NCBI RefSeq assembly: GCF_001592825.1
Contig: NZ_LTZG01000063.1
Location: 24,471 to 88,470 of the forward strand
Direction of reading: 5' to 3'
Length of the DNA stretch: 64,000 nucleotides
DNA from: Planococcus maritimus
Lineage (GTDB): Bacteria > Bacillota > Bacilli > Bacillales_A > Planococcaceae
Position numbers and translations under genes: made by a program. Positions 27,939 through 36,678 of this stretch are shown here, one piece after another (the first letter of the stretch is position 1; each line of letters starts with the position of its first letter). The notes beneath the pieces are model-generated. The model had not been told where the DNA came from, made no database searches, and saw only the letters and a list, made by a program, of their open reading frames with translations.

Positions 27939-27978
27939 AGAAAAAAGCTTTGCCCCGTGTTTACGAGACAAAGCTTTT
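27939..27978. terminator. Terminator after small 46-residue gene
   Basis: AAAAAGCTTTG / CAAAGCTTTTT 11-bp stem with a 16-base loop; on the minus strand it ends the small gene at 27982. Confidence 0.82.
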
Positions 27979-27981
27979 TAC

Positions 27982-28122
27982 TTAATGACGCTCTTTCGGA
28001 AGCGGATCGATATGTTCTGCATCATGGGTATGAAGCTCTTTGCCAAGGAAATGAAGCAGGGTGAAGAAGAACATGAAGATCACAGCCATGAATCCGAGGA
28101 CAGCCGTAATACCGTATAGCAT
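27982..28122 (-). CDS. Small membrane protein, 46 residues, His-rich tail
   Basis: ATG 28122 follows AGGGG by eight bases and the frame ends with TAA at 27984-27982. The product is one hydrophobic helix (GITAVLGFMAVIFMFFFTLL) followed by HFLGKELHTHDAEHIDP and a short charged end containing four more His or Arg/Lys residues. It has its own terminator and lies between mreBH and the second aminopeptidase. A metal or cytochrome-related role could be imagined from the histidines, but I recognise no family. Confidence 0.68.
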   Translation of the reverse strand: MLYGITAVLGFMAVIFMFFFTLLHFLGKELHTHDAEHIDPLPKERH

Positions 28123-28206
28123 AGTGATAACCCCTCTCTAAACTGTAATTATCCTATTCAGTATACATGAAAACGAATGGAAAATTAAGTGTCGAATTAA
28201 CGACCT

Positions 28207-29439
28207 TTAAAATGCCCAGTTGCCGCTTCTGAAAATTGGTTCGCGCGTGCCATCTTCCAAGATGCCGTCGATGTCCATATCAGCAGAGCCGACCATGAAA
28301 TCGACATGCGTAATGCTTTGGTTCAAACCGTGTTCTTTCAATTCATCCGCGGACATCGTTTTGCCGCCTTCTAGGCAGAACGCATAAGCACTGCCGATCG
28401 CAAAATGGTTGGATGCATTTTCATCGTATAAGGTATTAAAGAACAAAATGCCAGAGTCTGAAATCGGCGATTGATGCGGGACTAATGCCACTTCACCGAG
28501 GCGGTGGGAGCCTTCATCTGTCGCAACCAATTCTTTCAGAACTTCTTCGCCTTGTTCTGCAGAAACATTTGTAATGCGTCCGCCTTCGAAAGTGATTTTA
28601 AAGCCGTCAATGATATTGCCGCCATAGCTGAGCGGTTTGGTGCTTGAGACAAAACCATTGACCTCATCTTTGTGCGGTACTGTGAACACTTCTTCGGTCG
28701 GCATATTGGCCATGAACGTATGGCCTTTTTCGTTGACAGAACCAGCGCCTGCCCACAGATGGCCTTTTGGCAGCGTGACTTCGAGATCAGTGCCTGGTGC
28801 CTGGTAATGCAGCTTGGCGTATTTTTTGTCATTCAAGTAATCAGCTTTTGTATGAAGCGTACGGTCATGCTCCAGCCAAGCTTCGATCGGGTTTTCGGTA
28901 TCGGCGCGGACAGCCTTGAAAATCGCTTCCCACAGGGCTGATACTTGTTCGTTTTCAGGGAGATCGGGGAAGACTTTCTTCGCCCACTGCTCAGATGGTG
29001 CTGCAAGAACGCACCAGCTGATTTTGTCGGACTGGACGTATTGACGGTATTTGCTCAATGCTTGCCCGGTCGCTTTTTGGGAAGCTGAAATACGTTTGGA
29101 ATCGATGCCTTTCAGTAAATCCGGGCTTTGCGAAACGACGCTAATGAAAGCCGCGCCTTGTGCAGCCAATTGCTCACGCTCCTGGATTTTCCACTCCGGG
29201 TATTCTGCAAAAGAATCTTCCGGTGCTTTCTCGAAGCGGGTGCGGGAAATCACATCATCGCTCCAATCCACAAATACTTGTCTTGCGCCTTCTTCGTACG
29301 CTTTTTTGACGATCAAGCGCACGAACGGTGCTGAGTCTATGGAAGCTGCAATATACAATTTTTGGTCGGGTTGTATATTGACGCCCACCTTTACTGCCAA
29401 TTCCGCATAGCGGGTTAACTTTTCATCAAATGTGGTCAT
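28207..29439 (-). CDS. M29-family aminopeptidase, second copy
   Basis: 410-residue AmpS/PepS-type metallo-aminopeptidase, closely parallel to the gene at 17014: NIQPDQKLYI, NMPTEEVFT, GEVALVPHQSPISDSG, LFFNTLYDENASNHFAIG and MVGSADMDIDG occur in the same order. ATG 29439 is preferred, with GAGGAG 11 bases upstream; a frame start at 29460 lies upstream of that site. It is a single-gene unit. No sequence difference explains why two copies are kept; different expression is the simplest idea. Confidence 0.91.
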   Translation of the reverse strand: MTTFDEKLTRYAELAVKVGVNIQPDQKLYIAASIDSAPFVRLIVKKAYEEGARQVFVDWSDDVISRTRFEKAPEDSFAEYPEWKIQEREQLAAQGAAFISVVSQSPDLLKGIDSKRISASQKATGQALSKYRQYVQSDKISWCVLAAPSEQWAKKVFPDLPENEQVSALWEAIFKAVRADTENPIEAWLEHDRTLHTKADYLNDKKYAKLHYQAPGTDLEVTLPKGHLWAGAGSVNEKGHTFMANMPTEEVFTVPHKDEVNGFVSSTKPLSYGGNIIDGFKITFEGGRITNVSAEQGEEVLKELVATDEGSHRLGEVALVPHQSPISDSGILFFNTLYDENASNHFAIGSAYAFCLEGGKTMSADELKEHGLNQSITHVDFMVGSADMDIDGILEDGTREPIFRSGNWAF

Positions 29440-29514
29440 CTTCAAAAACACTCCTCTCATCCTTTCTATAGTAGCAATATTTAATTGCTCAGTGCAATAG
29501 CATTGCCTTTAGAA

Positions 29515-29567
29515 AGAAAGCGCTTGCAATTTAAATTATAAAAGTTTATAATTTAAACAAATGTTTA
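29515..29567 (+). promoter_or_regulatory. psuK promoter with cre-like site and downstream palindrome
   Basis: The promoter is TTGCAA (29524-29529), 17 bases, TATAAT (29547-29552). AGAAAGCGCTTGCA (29515-29528) matches the CcpA cre consensus TGNAANCGNTNNCA at all but the first base and overlaps the -35. Just after the -10 lies TAAAC-AAAT-GTTTA (29554-29567), an inverted repeat over the expected transcript start. Confidence 0.65.
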
Positions 29568-29583
29568 GAGAGGGGGAAATGCA

Positions 29584-30678
29584 ATGAATCGCAATGAACA
29601 GAAAATCCTCGCACTGATCGAACGTGACCCGTATTTGTCCCAGCAGGAAATGGCAGACGCACTCGGGCTTTCGCGGCCATCGTTGGCCAATCTAATCTCG
29701 GGACTTATCAAGCAAGGCAAGATTTTGGGGCGCGCTTATGTACTGCCCGAAGAAAATGCCATCTTGTGCATTGGTGGGGCGAACATTGACCGAAAGTTTC
29801 ATTTGAAAGCAGCTTCTGTTCACGGTACTTCCAATCCCGCGACAGTGACAAAAAGCGTCGGGGGCGTTGCGCGCAATATTGCGGAAAACTTAGGGCGGCT
29901 TGGACACACGGTTCAATTGGTATCAGTCGCAGGAGACGATCCGGAATGGCGCTATATTGAAGAAGTATCTTCGCCTTATATGGATACCGCCATGACCAAG
30001 ACATTCGCGAAGAGCGTAACCGGCAGTTATACCGCGGTATTGGAACCAGACGGCGAGATGGCTTTTGCGCTCGCTGATATGGATGTTTATACGGCGTTGA
30101 CACCTGAGTACCTGGAACCTCATCGCAGTAAGCTAATGCGCGCGAAATTGCTCGCGGTAGACTTGAACTGTCCGAAAGAAACCGTTCAGTATTTGCAAAA
30201 TCTTGCTTCTTCATCTCAAGTGCCGCTTGCTGTCATTCCCGTATCGGCGCCTAAAATGGAACGACTTTCAGAGGATTTAAACGGTATCACGTTCCTGATC
30301 CTGAACCGCGACGAGGCAGCTCTCAGGCTCGGCATATCGATACATAATCAAGCGGATTGGAGACGGGCCGTCGAATTGCTTCTTGCTCAAGGTGCGAAAA
30401 CGGTCGTGGTCACCGGCGGAAAAGCTGGCGCCATGGCAGGAGATAGAGATGGCGTGGTGCATTTTCCGTCAATCGAAACAAAACATGTAGAAGATGTCAC
30501 GGGGGCGGGAGATGCTTTCACTGGCGGCCTGCTTCACGCCCATCTCGCTGGGCATGACTTCCGCAAAGCAGTGCAACTGGGCATGCTGAATGCGGCGAAG
30601 ACACTCGCGAGCAGCGAAACCGTACGCCCTGAATTGACCGAAAGCTTGTTAATCAACGAATTGGAGGAATTACAATGA
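29584..30678 (+). CDS. psuK: Pseudouridine kinase with N-terminal winged helix
   Basis: 364-residue PfkB-family kinase that phosphorylates pseudouridine to its 5'-phosphate. Residues 1-58 are a winged helix-turn-helix ([20 protein letters not shown]); the ribokinase-like domain follows with [21 protein letters not shown] and the catalytic [12 protein letters not shown]. The HTH fusion suggests that the enzyme also regulates its own operon. Its stop overlaps the psuG start as ATGA, which assigns pseudouridine rather than another sugar as substrate. The cre-like site suggests repression when glucose is available. Confidence 0.92.
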   Translation: MNRNEQKILALIERDPYLSQQEMADALGLSRPSLANLISGLIKQGKILGRAYVLPEENAILCIGGANIDRKFHLKAASVHGTSNPATVTKSVGGVARNIAENLGRLGHTVQLVSVAGDDPEWRYIEEVSSPYMDTAMTKTFAKSVTGSYTAVLEPDGEMAFALADMDVYTALTPEYLEPHRSKLMRAKLLAVDLNCPKETVQYLQNLASSSQVPLAVIPVSAPKMERLSEDLNGITFLILNRDEAALRLGISIHNQADWRRAVELLLAQGAKTVVVTGGKAGAMAGDRDGVVHFPSIETKHVEDVTGAGDAFTGGLLHAHLAGHDFRKAVQLGMLNAAKTLASSETVRPELTESLLINELEELQ

Positions 30679-31586
30679 CAAACGTGCTCAGCTATTCAAC
30701 AGAAGTACAAGAAGCCATCAAACAAAACAAACCGATTGTGGCGTTGGAGTCGACCATCATCTCACACGGCATGCCATATCCTCAAAACGTGGAGACGGCA
30801 CGTGAAGTAGAACAAATCGTCCGCGATCATGGTGCTGTGCCAGCGACGATCGCTTTAATGGACGGCCATATCAAAATTGGCTTGTCGGATGAAGAGTTAG
30901 AACTTTTGGGCACTGCACCTGACGTGGCAAAAGTATCGCGGCGAGATATCGGACAATTGCTTGCCACCAAAAAAATTGGTGCGACGACAGTGGCAGCGAC
31001 CATGATTTTCGCTGAACTCGCGGGCATACGCGTTTTTGCAACAGGCGGCATCGGCGGAGTTCACCGTGGGGCAGAGACGACAATGGACATTTCGGCCGAT
31101 TTGGAAGAGCTTTCGACTACGAGCGTAGCGGTCGTTTGTGCAGGAGCAAAATCGATTTTGGATATCGGACTGACACTCGAATACTTAGAGACAAAAGGGG
31201 TTCCGGTCATTGGTTACCAGACGGAGGAAATGCCAGCCTTTTATACACGGTCTAGCGGCTTCCCATTAAGCTGCGGTTCCGAATCGATTGAAGAACTCGC
31301 CAGCATCTTGAAGGCGCAATGGTCGCTCGGCTTAAAGGGCGGAGCTGTCATCGCCAACCCAATTCCTCAAGAGCATGCGCTGGAAAAATCATTTATCGAC
31401 AGCATTATCGAGCGAGCAATGACTGAGGCGAATGCAAATGGCATCAACGGAAAAGACGTAACGCCATTTTTGCTCGGCAAAATTAAAGAACTAACAGAAG
31501 GCGAAAGCCTCGTCGCCAATATCGAACTGGTTAAGCACAATGCTAAGGTCGGAGCCGAACTCGCGGCTTCGTATCATGCACTTTAA
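30675..31586 (+). CDS. psuG: Pseudouridine-5'-phosphate glycosidase
   Basis: 303-residue enzyme that splits the C-C glycosidic bond of pseudouridine 5'-phosphate into uracil and ribose 5-phosphate. Signatures are [16 protein letters not shown] near the N-terminus, [29 protein letters not shown] and the C-terminal [12 protein letters not shown]. It follows psuK with a four-base overlap, making a complete two-step salvage route. No dedicated nucleoside transporter is adjacent. Confidence 0.95.
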   Translation: MTNVLSYSTEVQEAIKQNKPIVALESTIISHGMPYPQNVETAREVEQIVRDHGAVPATIALMDGHIKIGLSDEELELLGTAPDVAKVSRRDIGQLLATKKIGATTVAATMIFAELAGIRVFATGGIGGVHRGAETTMDISADLEELSTTSVAVVCAGAKSILDIGLTLEYLETKGVPVIGYQTEEMPAFYTRSSGFPLSCGSESIEELASILKAQWSLGLKGGAVIANPIPQEHALEKSFIDSIIERAMTEANANGINGKDVTPFLLGKIKELTEGESLVANIELVKHNAKVGAELAASYHAL

Positions 31587-31598
31587 GGATAAATTGTG

Positions 31599-31628
31599 AA
31601 AAAAAGGCCCATTATGGGTCTTTTTTTT
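31599..31628 (+). terminator. Terminator of psuKG
   Basis: AAAAAGGCCCA / TGGGTCTTTTT (one G-U) followed by a long T-run. Confidence 0.85.
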
Positions 31629-31697
31629 ATTGTTTGCCAGCTGTACGGTTTTCAGGAACTCTTTTTAAGGGTAAGGAAACACAAGGAGTTGAGGTTC

Positions 31698-33005
31698 ATG
31701 AAAACGGATGTGTTTATCGGCGGAGGGGGGATAGGCGGGTTGACGCTCGCGTTGAAATTAGTGCGGCGCGGCTTTGATGTCGTGCTAGCCGAACGCATGG
31801 CCGTGCGCTCTCCGACTTATAAAGGAGAGCTGCTGCAGCCGAAGAGCATGCAAGTGTTCGATGGCCTAGGCGTATACGATTCGGTTTGTGATCGTTCCAA
31901 TGAAATCAAAGTACTCGACATGCTCGAACTGTCCAGCACCTTGAAAGTGAAAGACCAATCCTTCATGGATTACAGCGTGTTGCCCGGAAAGTACAACGCC
32001 GCTTACATGATTCATCATGAAGAGCTGAAGACAATCATTCGAGAAGCGGCATGTGAATACGACAACTTCCATTATTTAAAAGGCACTGCATGTAAAGGTT
32101 ATACCGATCATGCGGCCATTCTTCAAAAAGGCACTGAGAAATTTGAAGTAGAAGCCAAGTTCTTTTTCGGCGCAGAAGGCCGGTCATCGGTGACGCGAAA
32201 AGCGATGGAAGTCGAAGTCAAGCAGACCACCTACAACCATCATTTTCTGACAGTGACGTTTCCGCGTGCGGAGAATTTCACCGATGGCAAAATCATTTCC
32301 ACATACAACCGATTCCTCGGGCTGTTCCCGCTTCCTGACGATCAAGTGCGAAGTGTATATTTGATTCCGCCGGGAGATTATAAAACCTTGAAGGAAAAGC
32401 CCATCAGCCATTTTCATAAGCTGTACACCGACTTGGCGCCGGCTGTGGACGGTTATGTCCAGCAGTTGACAGACTGGAAAAAAATCCAGTTGATGATTCC
32501 AGTCATGTATCATGCCAATTCCTATGTAAAAGGCAATAAGGCGATTATTGGCGATGCGGCGCATGCAGTCCATCCAATGGCAGGAGAAGGCATGAACATG
32601 GCGATACAAGATGCCGATGTGCTCGGGGAGCTTGCGGCGGATATGCTAGCTGAGAAGACGGTCGATACAGCCAATTTGAAATGGTACGAAAAAGTGCGTT
32701 ATCGCAGGGCGGACCATGTCATTCAATTGAGCCATTTGGCAGCACTTGCTTATTCATTTCCGTACCGACCAGTCAGTTATTTGCGACAGCGGACATTTGA
32801 ACGCATGGAAGAAGACCCGATCCTCCATTTCAAGCAGATGTTAAATGTCTCAGGCCTCGGGCTGTGGAAGGAGAACGTCCGGGACCGCTTTATTCAAGGC
32901 GGGTTTATGCCGGTGCGTGCAAAGGAATTAACAGAAGGCACAAAAGAGCTGAAATACTACAAACCGGAAGATGACTACCCGTGGAAAGTGGAGGGATTTA
33001 GATGA
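31698..33005 (+). CDS. FAD-dependent monooxygenase
   Basis: 435-residue flavoprotein of the p-hydroxybenzoate-hydroxylase/UbiH fold. The dinucleotide loop GGGGIGGLTLALKLVRRGF is at the N-terminus and the second FAD motif IIGDAAHAVHPMAGEGMN lies near residue 285. It should hydroxylate an aromatic or polyene-type substrate using NAD(P)H and oxygen. The start is ATG 31698 with AAGGAG nine bases upstream; the longer frame from 31596 runs through the psuG terminator. It overlaps the methyltransferase gene by four bases (ATGA), so the two enzymes probably act on one pathway. Confidence 0.85.
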   Translation: MKTDVFIGGGGIGGLTLALKLVRRGFDVVLAERMAVRSPTYKGELLQPKSMQVFDGLGVYDSVCDRSNEIKVLDMLELSSTLKVKDQSFMDYSVLPGKYNAAYMIHHEELKTIIREAACEYDNFHYLKGTACKGYTDHAAILQKGTEKFEVEAKFFFGAEGRSSVTRKAMEVEVKQTTYNHHFLTVTFPRAENFTDGKIISTYNRFLGLFPLPDDQVRSVYLIPPGDYKTLKEKPISHFHKLYTDLAPAVDGYVQQLTDWKKIQLMIPVMYHANSYVKGNKAIIGDAAHAVHPMAGEGMNMAIQDADVLGELAADMLAEKTVDTANLKWYEKVRYRRADHVIQLSHLAALAYSFPYRPVSYLRQRTFERMEEDPILHFKQMLNVSGLGLWKENVRDRFIQGGFMPVRAKELTEGTKELKYYKPEDDYPWKVEGFR

Positions 33006-33988
33006 TCGATGTAATGAAGATGGTGAAAGCAAGAACATATATGAAGCGCAACGAGCCGTTCTTGTATAGTTGGCATGCTTATGTCGGATATGAATTAGAT
33101 TTGTTCAAGTCATTTGAACGGCCGATGACACAATTTGATGTGGCCGATGCACTTGACCTTGATGAACAACTACTCGCGCAATGGGTAGCGATTGGTGTAT
33201 CGATTGGATACTTGAAAGAAGTAAGCCGTAACCGTTATCAAATAAAGAATCGGTGGAAGTTGCCAAAATCCAAAGGCAATAATTCTTCAGGCGTGTTGCT
33301 AAAAGAAATGATGGAACTACATCTGCCAACCTTGCTCCAGTATCCTGAAATGATGCGCAACCGGAGTCGTCTCCATTTCGATGAAGACGAACACGCAGGA
33401 ACCGTGGCAGAAACTAGCCGATTATTAGAAGTTTTAGCCTATCCAAAAATGGCCAAAAGGCTGAAGGAGAAAAACTGTCGACGTGTACTCGACATTGGCT
33501 GCGGAGAAGGTGGCTACATAAAAAAAATGGGGCTGCGATTCCCATCTACACAGTTTACAGGAATTGAAATTAGCGAAGAAGTGGTAGAAAGGGCGAAACA
33601 ATTGACGGCAGCACAAGACAATGTCTTGATTGAGCAAGCGGATTTGTGGAATTACAAGCCTGAAGCCTTGCAGGACATGGTGATGGTTAATAATGTGCTG
33701 CATTACATCCCGCTCGAAAAGCGCCAGGCCTTGTTCAACGAACTCAGCAGCTGGATCGAGGAGGGGGGCGTTTTATCGATTGTCACCCCAATCGCCGGAG
33801 GCCCAGACAGCCCACCGTTTGCCAACGTGTTCAATAGCTTCTTTTCATCCTTCGACAATCTCTACCGACTGCCGAAAAGAGAGGAACTCATCGAATGGGG
33901 AGAAGAAGCCGGACTTGAATTACTCAGCCTCCAAACTGTCATCAAAGAAGGCGGCTGGTACATCGTGCAATATGAAAAGAAAAGCTGA
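33002..33988 (+). CDS. SAM-dependent methyltransferase with N-terminal helical domain
   Basis: 328-residue enzyme. Residues 1-85 resemble the winged-helix dimerisation domain of O-methyltransferases (FLYSWHAYVGYELDLFKSF, then VADALDLDEQLLAQW). The catalytic domain has motif I VLDIGCGEGGYIKK, a TGIEIS acidic loop and MVMVNNVLHYIP. In the context of a coupled flavin monooxygenase this suggests hydroxylation followed by methylation of a quinone, polyketide or similar small molecule; the compound is not predictable. The structured repeat array begins within its last codons. Confidence 0.83.
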   Translation: MIDVMKMVKARTYMKRNEPFLYSWHAYVGYELDLFKSFERPMTQFDVADALDLDEQLLAQWVAIGVSIGYLKEVSRNRYQIKNRWKLPKSKGNNSSGVLLKEMMELHLPTLLQYPEMMRNRSRLHFDEDEHAGTVAETSRLLEVLAYPKMAKRLKEKNCRRVLDIGCGEGGYIKKMGLRFPSTQFTGIEISEEVVERAKQLTAAQDNVLIEQADLWNYKPEALQDMVMVNNVLHYIPLEKRQALFNELSSWIEEGGVLSIVTPIAGGPDSPPFANVFNSFFSSFDNLYRLPKREELIEWGEEAGLELLSLQTVIKEGGWYIVQYEKKS

Positions 33989-34338
33989 AGCAGCCGTGTA
34001 GATTCGACAGGCATAAGACGGATGGCCGAAGCGGCGCCCTTTGCCGCATAGGACAGTCGGCTTATGATCCGAGAATCTGGCTGCTGAAGCTGGACAGAAG
34101 AAAAGCTGAAATGGCCGTCATGACTCGTCAGGCGTAAGCCGGGTCCCCGAAGCGGCGCTCTTTGCCGCACAGGGGAATTGGCTTACGACCCGAGAGTCAG
34201 GCCATTGAAGCTAGACAAAAAGAAAAGCGAAAGCGCCCGTTAAGCTCTGACAGGCGTAAGGCAAGTTTCCGAAGTGGCGCCCTTTGCCGCACAGGAAAAT
34301 TGACTTATGACCCGAAGAGCTGGGCGATTGAGCTAGAC
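33980..34338. repeat. Three tandem ~121-bp palindromic repeats, family 2
   Basis: Copies start at 33980, 34101 and 34223 (period 121-122) with the frame AAAAGC...GAAGCTAGAC. Each is one long imperfect hairpin: outer stem AGCAGCC/GGCTGCT (copy A), AATGGCC/GGCCATT (B), GCGCCC/GGGCGA (C); next GATTC/GAATC, GACTC/GAGTC, AGCTCT/AGAGCT; then CATAAG/CTTATG, CGTAAG/CTTACG, CGTAAG/CTTATG; apical GCGGC-GCCCTTT-GCCGC. Paired changes between copies show the fold is conserved. There is no credible coding frame. Direction is most natural on the plus strand, reading from the methyltransferase gene to the terminator at 34351. Confidence 0.88.
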
Positions 34339-34350
34339 AAAGAAAAGCGC

Positions 34351-34389
34351 AAAAAAATCCCTGAAGCCTTATGCTTCAGGGGTTTTTTT
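34351..34389. terminator. Bidirectional terminator after repeat array
   Basis: CCCTGAAGC / GCTTCAGGG stem with flanking A-run and T-run, shared by the array transcript and the minus-strand UPF0435 gene. Confidence 0.92.
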
Positions 34390-34609
34390 ATTTGCGCAAT
34401 GAGCCAAGTTCAGAGGCAATAGCCTGCATTTCATTCGGGCTGAAATTGTCGCGGTTTTTAACCATTTCGTAAATTTCACGCAAGTCCTCGTACTCAGAAG
34501 AGTTGAAGTGCTCGGCTTTCATTGCATCGACGTTGACCATGCGCAGTTTCGTTTTTATTTCCTCAATCATAAAATCGACGTTCTCAGGTGACTGTTTGGA
34601 TAAATCCAT
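34388..34609 (-). CDS. yfkK: UPF0435 family protein (YfkK-like)
   Basis: 73-residue protein matching the YfkK/DUF1128 pattern: [33 protein letters not shown] and the highly conserved end [18 protein letters not shown]. It is small, acidic and probably helical; function is unknown. It is transcribed towards the repeat array and uses the shared terminator. Confidence 0.92.
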   Translation of the reverse strand: MDLSKQSPENVDFMIEEIKTKLRMVNVDAMKAEHFNSSEYEDLREIYEMVKNRDNFSPNEMQAIASELGSLRK

Positions 34610-34667
34610 GATCCATTCCTGCCTTTCGGGTGGGTATGCTTTATCATTTCATTATTCAAATGGAATG

Positions 34668-36029
34668 TCAATTGCCAGAGCGAGCCTGTTCTTTCTCTTC
34701 TTTGATCTTCGCCGTGATTTTCTTCGTCTCGTAAACGATGACGCCAGAAAGTCCGAGAAGACCGATCAAGTTCGGGAATGCCATTAAGCCGTTCATGACA
34801 TCTGAGAAGGTCCAGACGACATCAAGTGAGACCGTCGCGCCGACAAAGACCATCGCAACGAACGCGATGCGGTAGACAATCAATAGGCTTGGGTTCTTGA
34901 AGAGATACTGGAAACATTTCTCGCCGTAATAAGACCAGCCGATGATGGTCGAAGAAGCGAAGAAAACCAAACCAATTGCTACGATGTAAGGGCCAACTCC
35001 TCCAAGGAACTGCTCGAATGCGGCGGTCGTGAGTGCTGCGCCTTCAAGACTGTCATCCTTATACAAACCGGACATGACAATCGTGATACCAGTAATCGAA
35101 CAGATGATCAAAGTGTCGAACAGTACTTGAGTCATCGAGACCAACGCTTGGCGGCCAGGCATATCGGTTTTTGCCGCTGCCGCCGCAATCGGTGCAGAAC
35201 CAAGGCCGGCTTCGTTGGAGAAGACGCCTCGTGCTACACCGTAGCGGATCGCAGCGCCAATCGCGCCACCCACCGCAGCTTCACCAGTGAAAGCCGCGCT
35301 GAAGATCGTGCCAAGTGCTGCAGGGATAAGGTCCATATTAAGAATCATGATGATGATTCCGGCAATGATATAGAATAAGGCCATAAATGGTACAAAGAAT
35401 GCTGTAACTTTACCGATTGTCTTGATCCCGCCGATGATGACAACGGCAGCGAAGATCGTCAAGATGATACCTGTAATCCATGTTGGCACAGAAAAAGTAT
35501 CGCGTACGACAGATGCGACAGAATTGGACTGTGTGCCGTTTCCGATACCGAACGCTGCGATAGCGCCGAATACGGCGAATAGTACGGCCAGCCATTTCTG
35601 TTTCAGGCCGTGTTCAAGATAATACATCGGCCCGCCCGCCATTTGGCCTTTAGCGTCCACAATCCGGTATTTAACAGCGAGGACGGCTTCACCGTATTTT
35701 GTTGCCATCCCGAAGAATGCAGAAAACCACATCCAGAAAACAGCTCCAGGACCGCCGAGAATGACTGCTGTTGCCACCCCGACAATATTTCCTGTCCCGA
35801 CTGTCGCAGCCATAGCCGTCGACAAAGCTTGGAAATGGGAAATATCACCCTCTGCATCTTTATCCGGGTTTTTACTAAACGTTAGCTTTAATGCATATGG
35901 CAATAAGCGCAATTGCAAAAGCCCTAGCCGGACCGTCAAGAAAATCCCAGTCCCTACCAATAGAATCAAAAGCGGCGGCCCCCATACGTAACCACTGACC
36001 GTACCTAGAAATTCCGTTAATGCTTCCAT
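34668..36029 (-). CDS. Sodium/alanine symporter (AGCS family)
   Basis: 453-residue membrane carrier with about ten to eleven helices. The family marks are GPPLLILLVGTGIFLTVRL near the start, ATVGTGNIVGVATA, WMWFSAFFGMATKYGE and the ion-site segment NEAGLGSAPIAAAAAKT. It imports alanine or related amino acids with sodium across the plasma membrane (AlsT type). GGGGGAG precedes ATG 36029. It stands alone, divergent from ytxH. Confidence 0.93.
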   Translation of the reverse strand: MEALTEFLGTVSGYVWGPPLLILLVGTGIFLTVRLGLLQLRLLPYALKLTFSKNPDKDAEGDISHFQALSTAMAATVGTGNIVGVATAVILGGPGAVFWMWFSAFFGMATKYGEAVLAVKYRIVDAKGQMAGGPMYYLEHGLKQKWLAVLFAVFGAIAAFGIGNGTQSNSVASVVRDTFSVPTWITGIILTIFAAVVIIGGIKTIGKVTAFFVPFMALFYIIAGIIIMILNMDLIPAALGTIFSAAFTGEAAVGGAIGAAIRYGVARGVFSNEAGLGSAPIAAAAAKTDMPGRQALVSMTQVLFDTLIICSITGITIVMSGLYKDDSLEGAALTTAAFEQFLGGVGPYIVAIGLVFFASSTIIGWSYYGEKCFQYLFKNPSLLIVYRIAFVAMVFVGATVSLDVVWTFSDVMNGLMAFPNLIGLLGLSGVIVYETKKITAKIKEEKEQARSGN

Positions 36030-36142
36030 CTGATCTCCCCCTCATTGTTGCTTTTTTTTTAGGAATAATTCCTCCTGTAGAGTTAATATTCCGAAAGTTT
36101 GGTGGCAGAGTCAAGTTATTTTTAAAAAATAATTTGATAAGT

Positions 36143-36168
36143 GTTTAGATTTTCAAGGAAGAGGGAAA
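36143..36168 (+). promoter_or_regulatory. Sigma-B-like promoter of ytxH-brkB
   Basis: GTTTAG (36143-36148), 14 bases, GGGAAA (36163-36168) fits the general-stress promoter pattern, 48 bases before the ytxH start. B. subtilis ytxH is itself a known sigma-B-controlled gene. Confidence 0.55.
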
Positions 36169-36215
36169 AAATCGAAGTATGACAGAAACAATATTCACAC
36201 TAGGAGGAATTTGGA

Positions 36216-36665
36216 ATGAGCCAAAACAAATTGATGACAGGAATAGTAGTAGGCGCGGCTGTAGGAGCGCTAGTTTCATTATTGGACCGCAACACGCGTG
36301 AAGATGTGATGGATAAATCGAAAAGAGCGAGTGATAGTGCGAAATACTATGCCAGCAATAAAGATGAGTTGAAATCTGCTTTTAAAGAACAGGCGGAACG
36401 TGCCCAAAATCTGTACGCGCGTATTTCTGAAGACGCTGCATATGTAGGTGGAAAAGTAGAGCAAGTGAGAAAATTAGTGCCGGAAGTGAAAGAAGTGGCG
36501 CAAGATGCGAGAGGCGCCGTGATGGAAACGAAAGAAGCGGTTGTCGAATCTAAAGATGATGTCCTATCAGCAGTGAAAGAAGACAACCCATCACCGAGTT
36601 CTTCATTGACGGACGATTCATCTTCTGACAACTCGAACAACACGTACAACCCGAACCGCAACTGA
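36216..36665 (+). CDS. ytxH: YtxH-domain protein
   Basis: 149-residue protein. An N-terminal hydrophobic segment (GIVVGAAVGALVSLL) is followed by a charged helical region likely to form a coiled coil, and a Ser/Asp/Asn-rich disordered tail (DDSSSDNSNN). This is the YtxH-like general-stress membrane protein layout; biochemical role unknown. AGGAGG precedes ATG 36216. The brkB gene starts 13 bases after the stop, so the two form a stress operon under the sigma-B-like promoter. Confidence 0.86.
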   Translation: MSQNKLMTGIVVGAAVGALVSLLDRNTREDVMDKSKRASDSAKYYASNKDELKSAFKEQAERAQNLYARISEDAAYVGGKVEQVRKLVPEVKEVAQDARGAVMETKEAVVESKDDVLSAVKEDNPSPSSSLTDDSSSDNSNNTYNPNRN

Positions 36666-36678
36666 GCGGGATCGGATC

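Noticed and set aside
31596..31697. 34-codon N-terminal extension of the monooxygenase
   Set aside because: It reads through the psuG terminator, whereas AAGGAG stands nine bases before ATG 31698.
33980..34338. Insertion sequence remnant or MITE
   Set aside because: There are no target duplications or transposase pieces visible; three regular tandem copies with covarying stems do not look like single transposition events.
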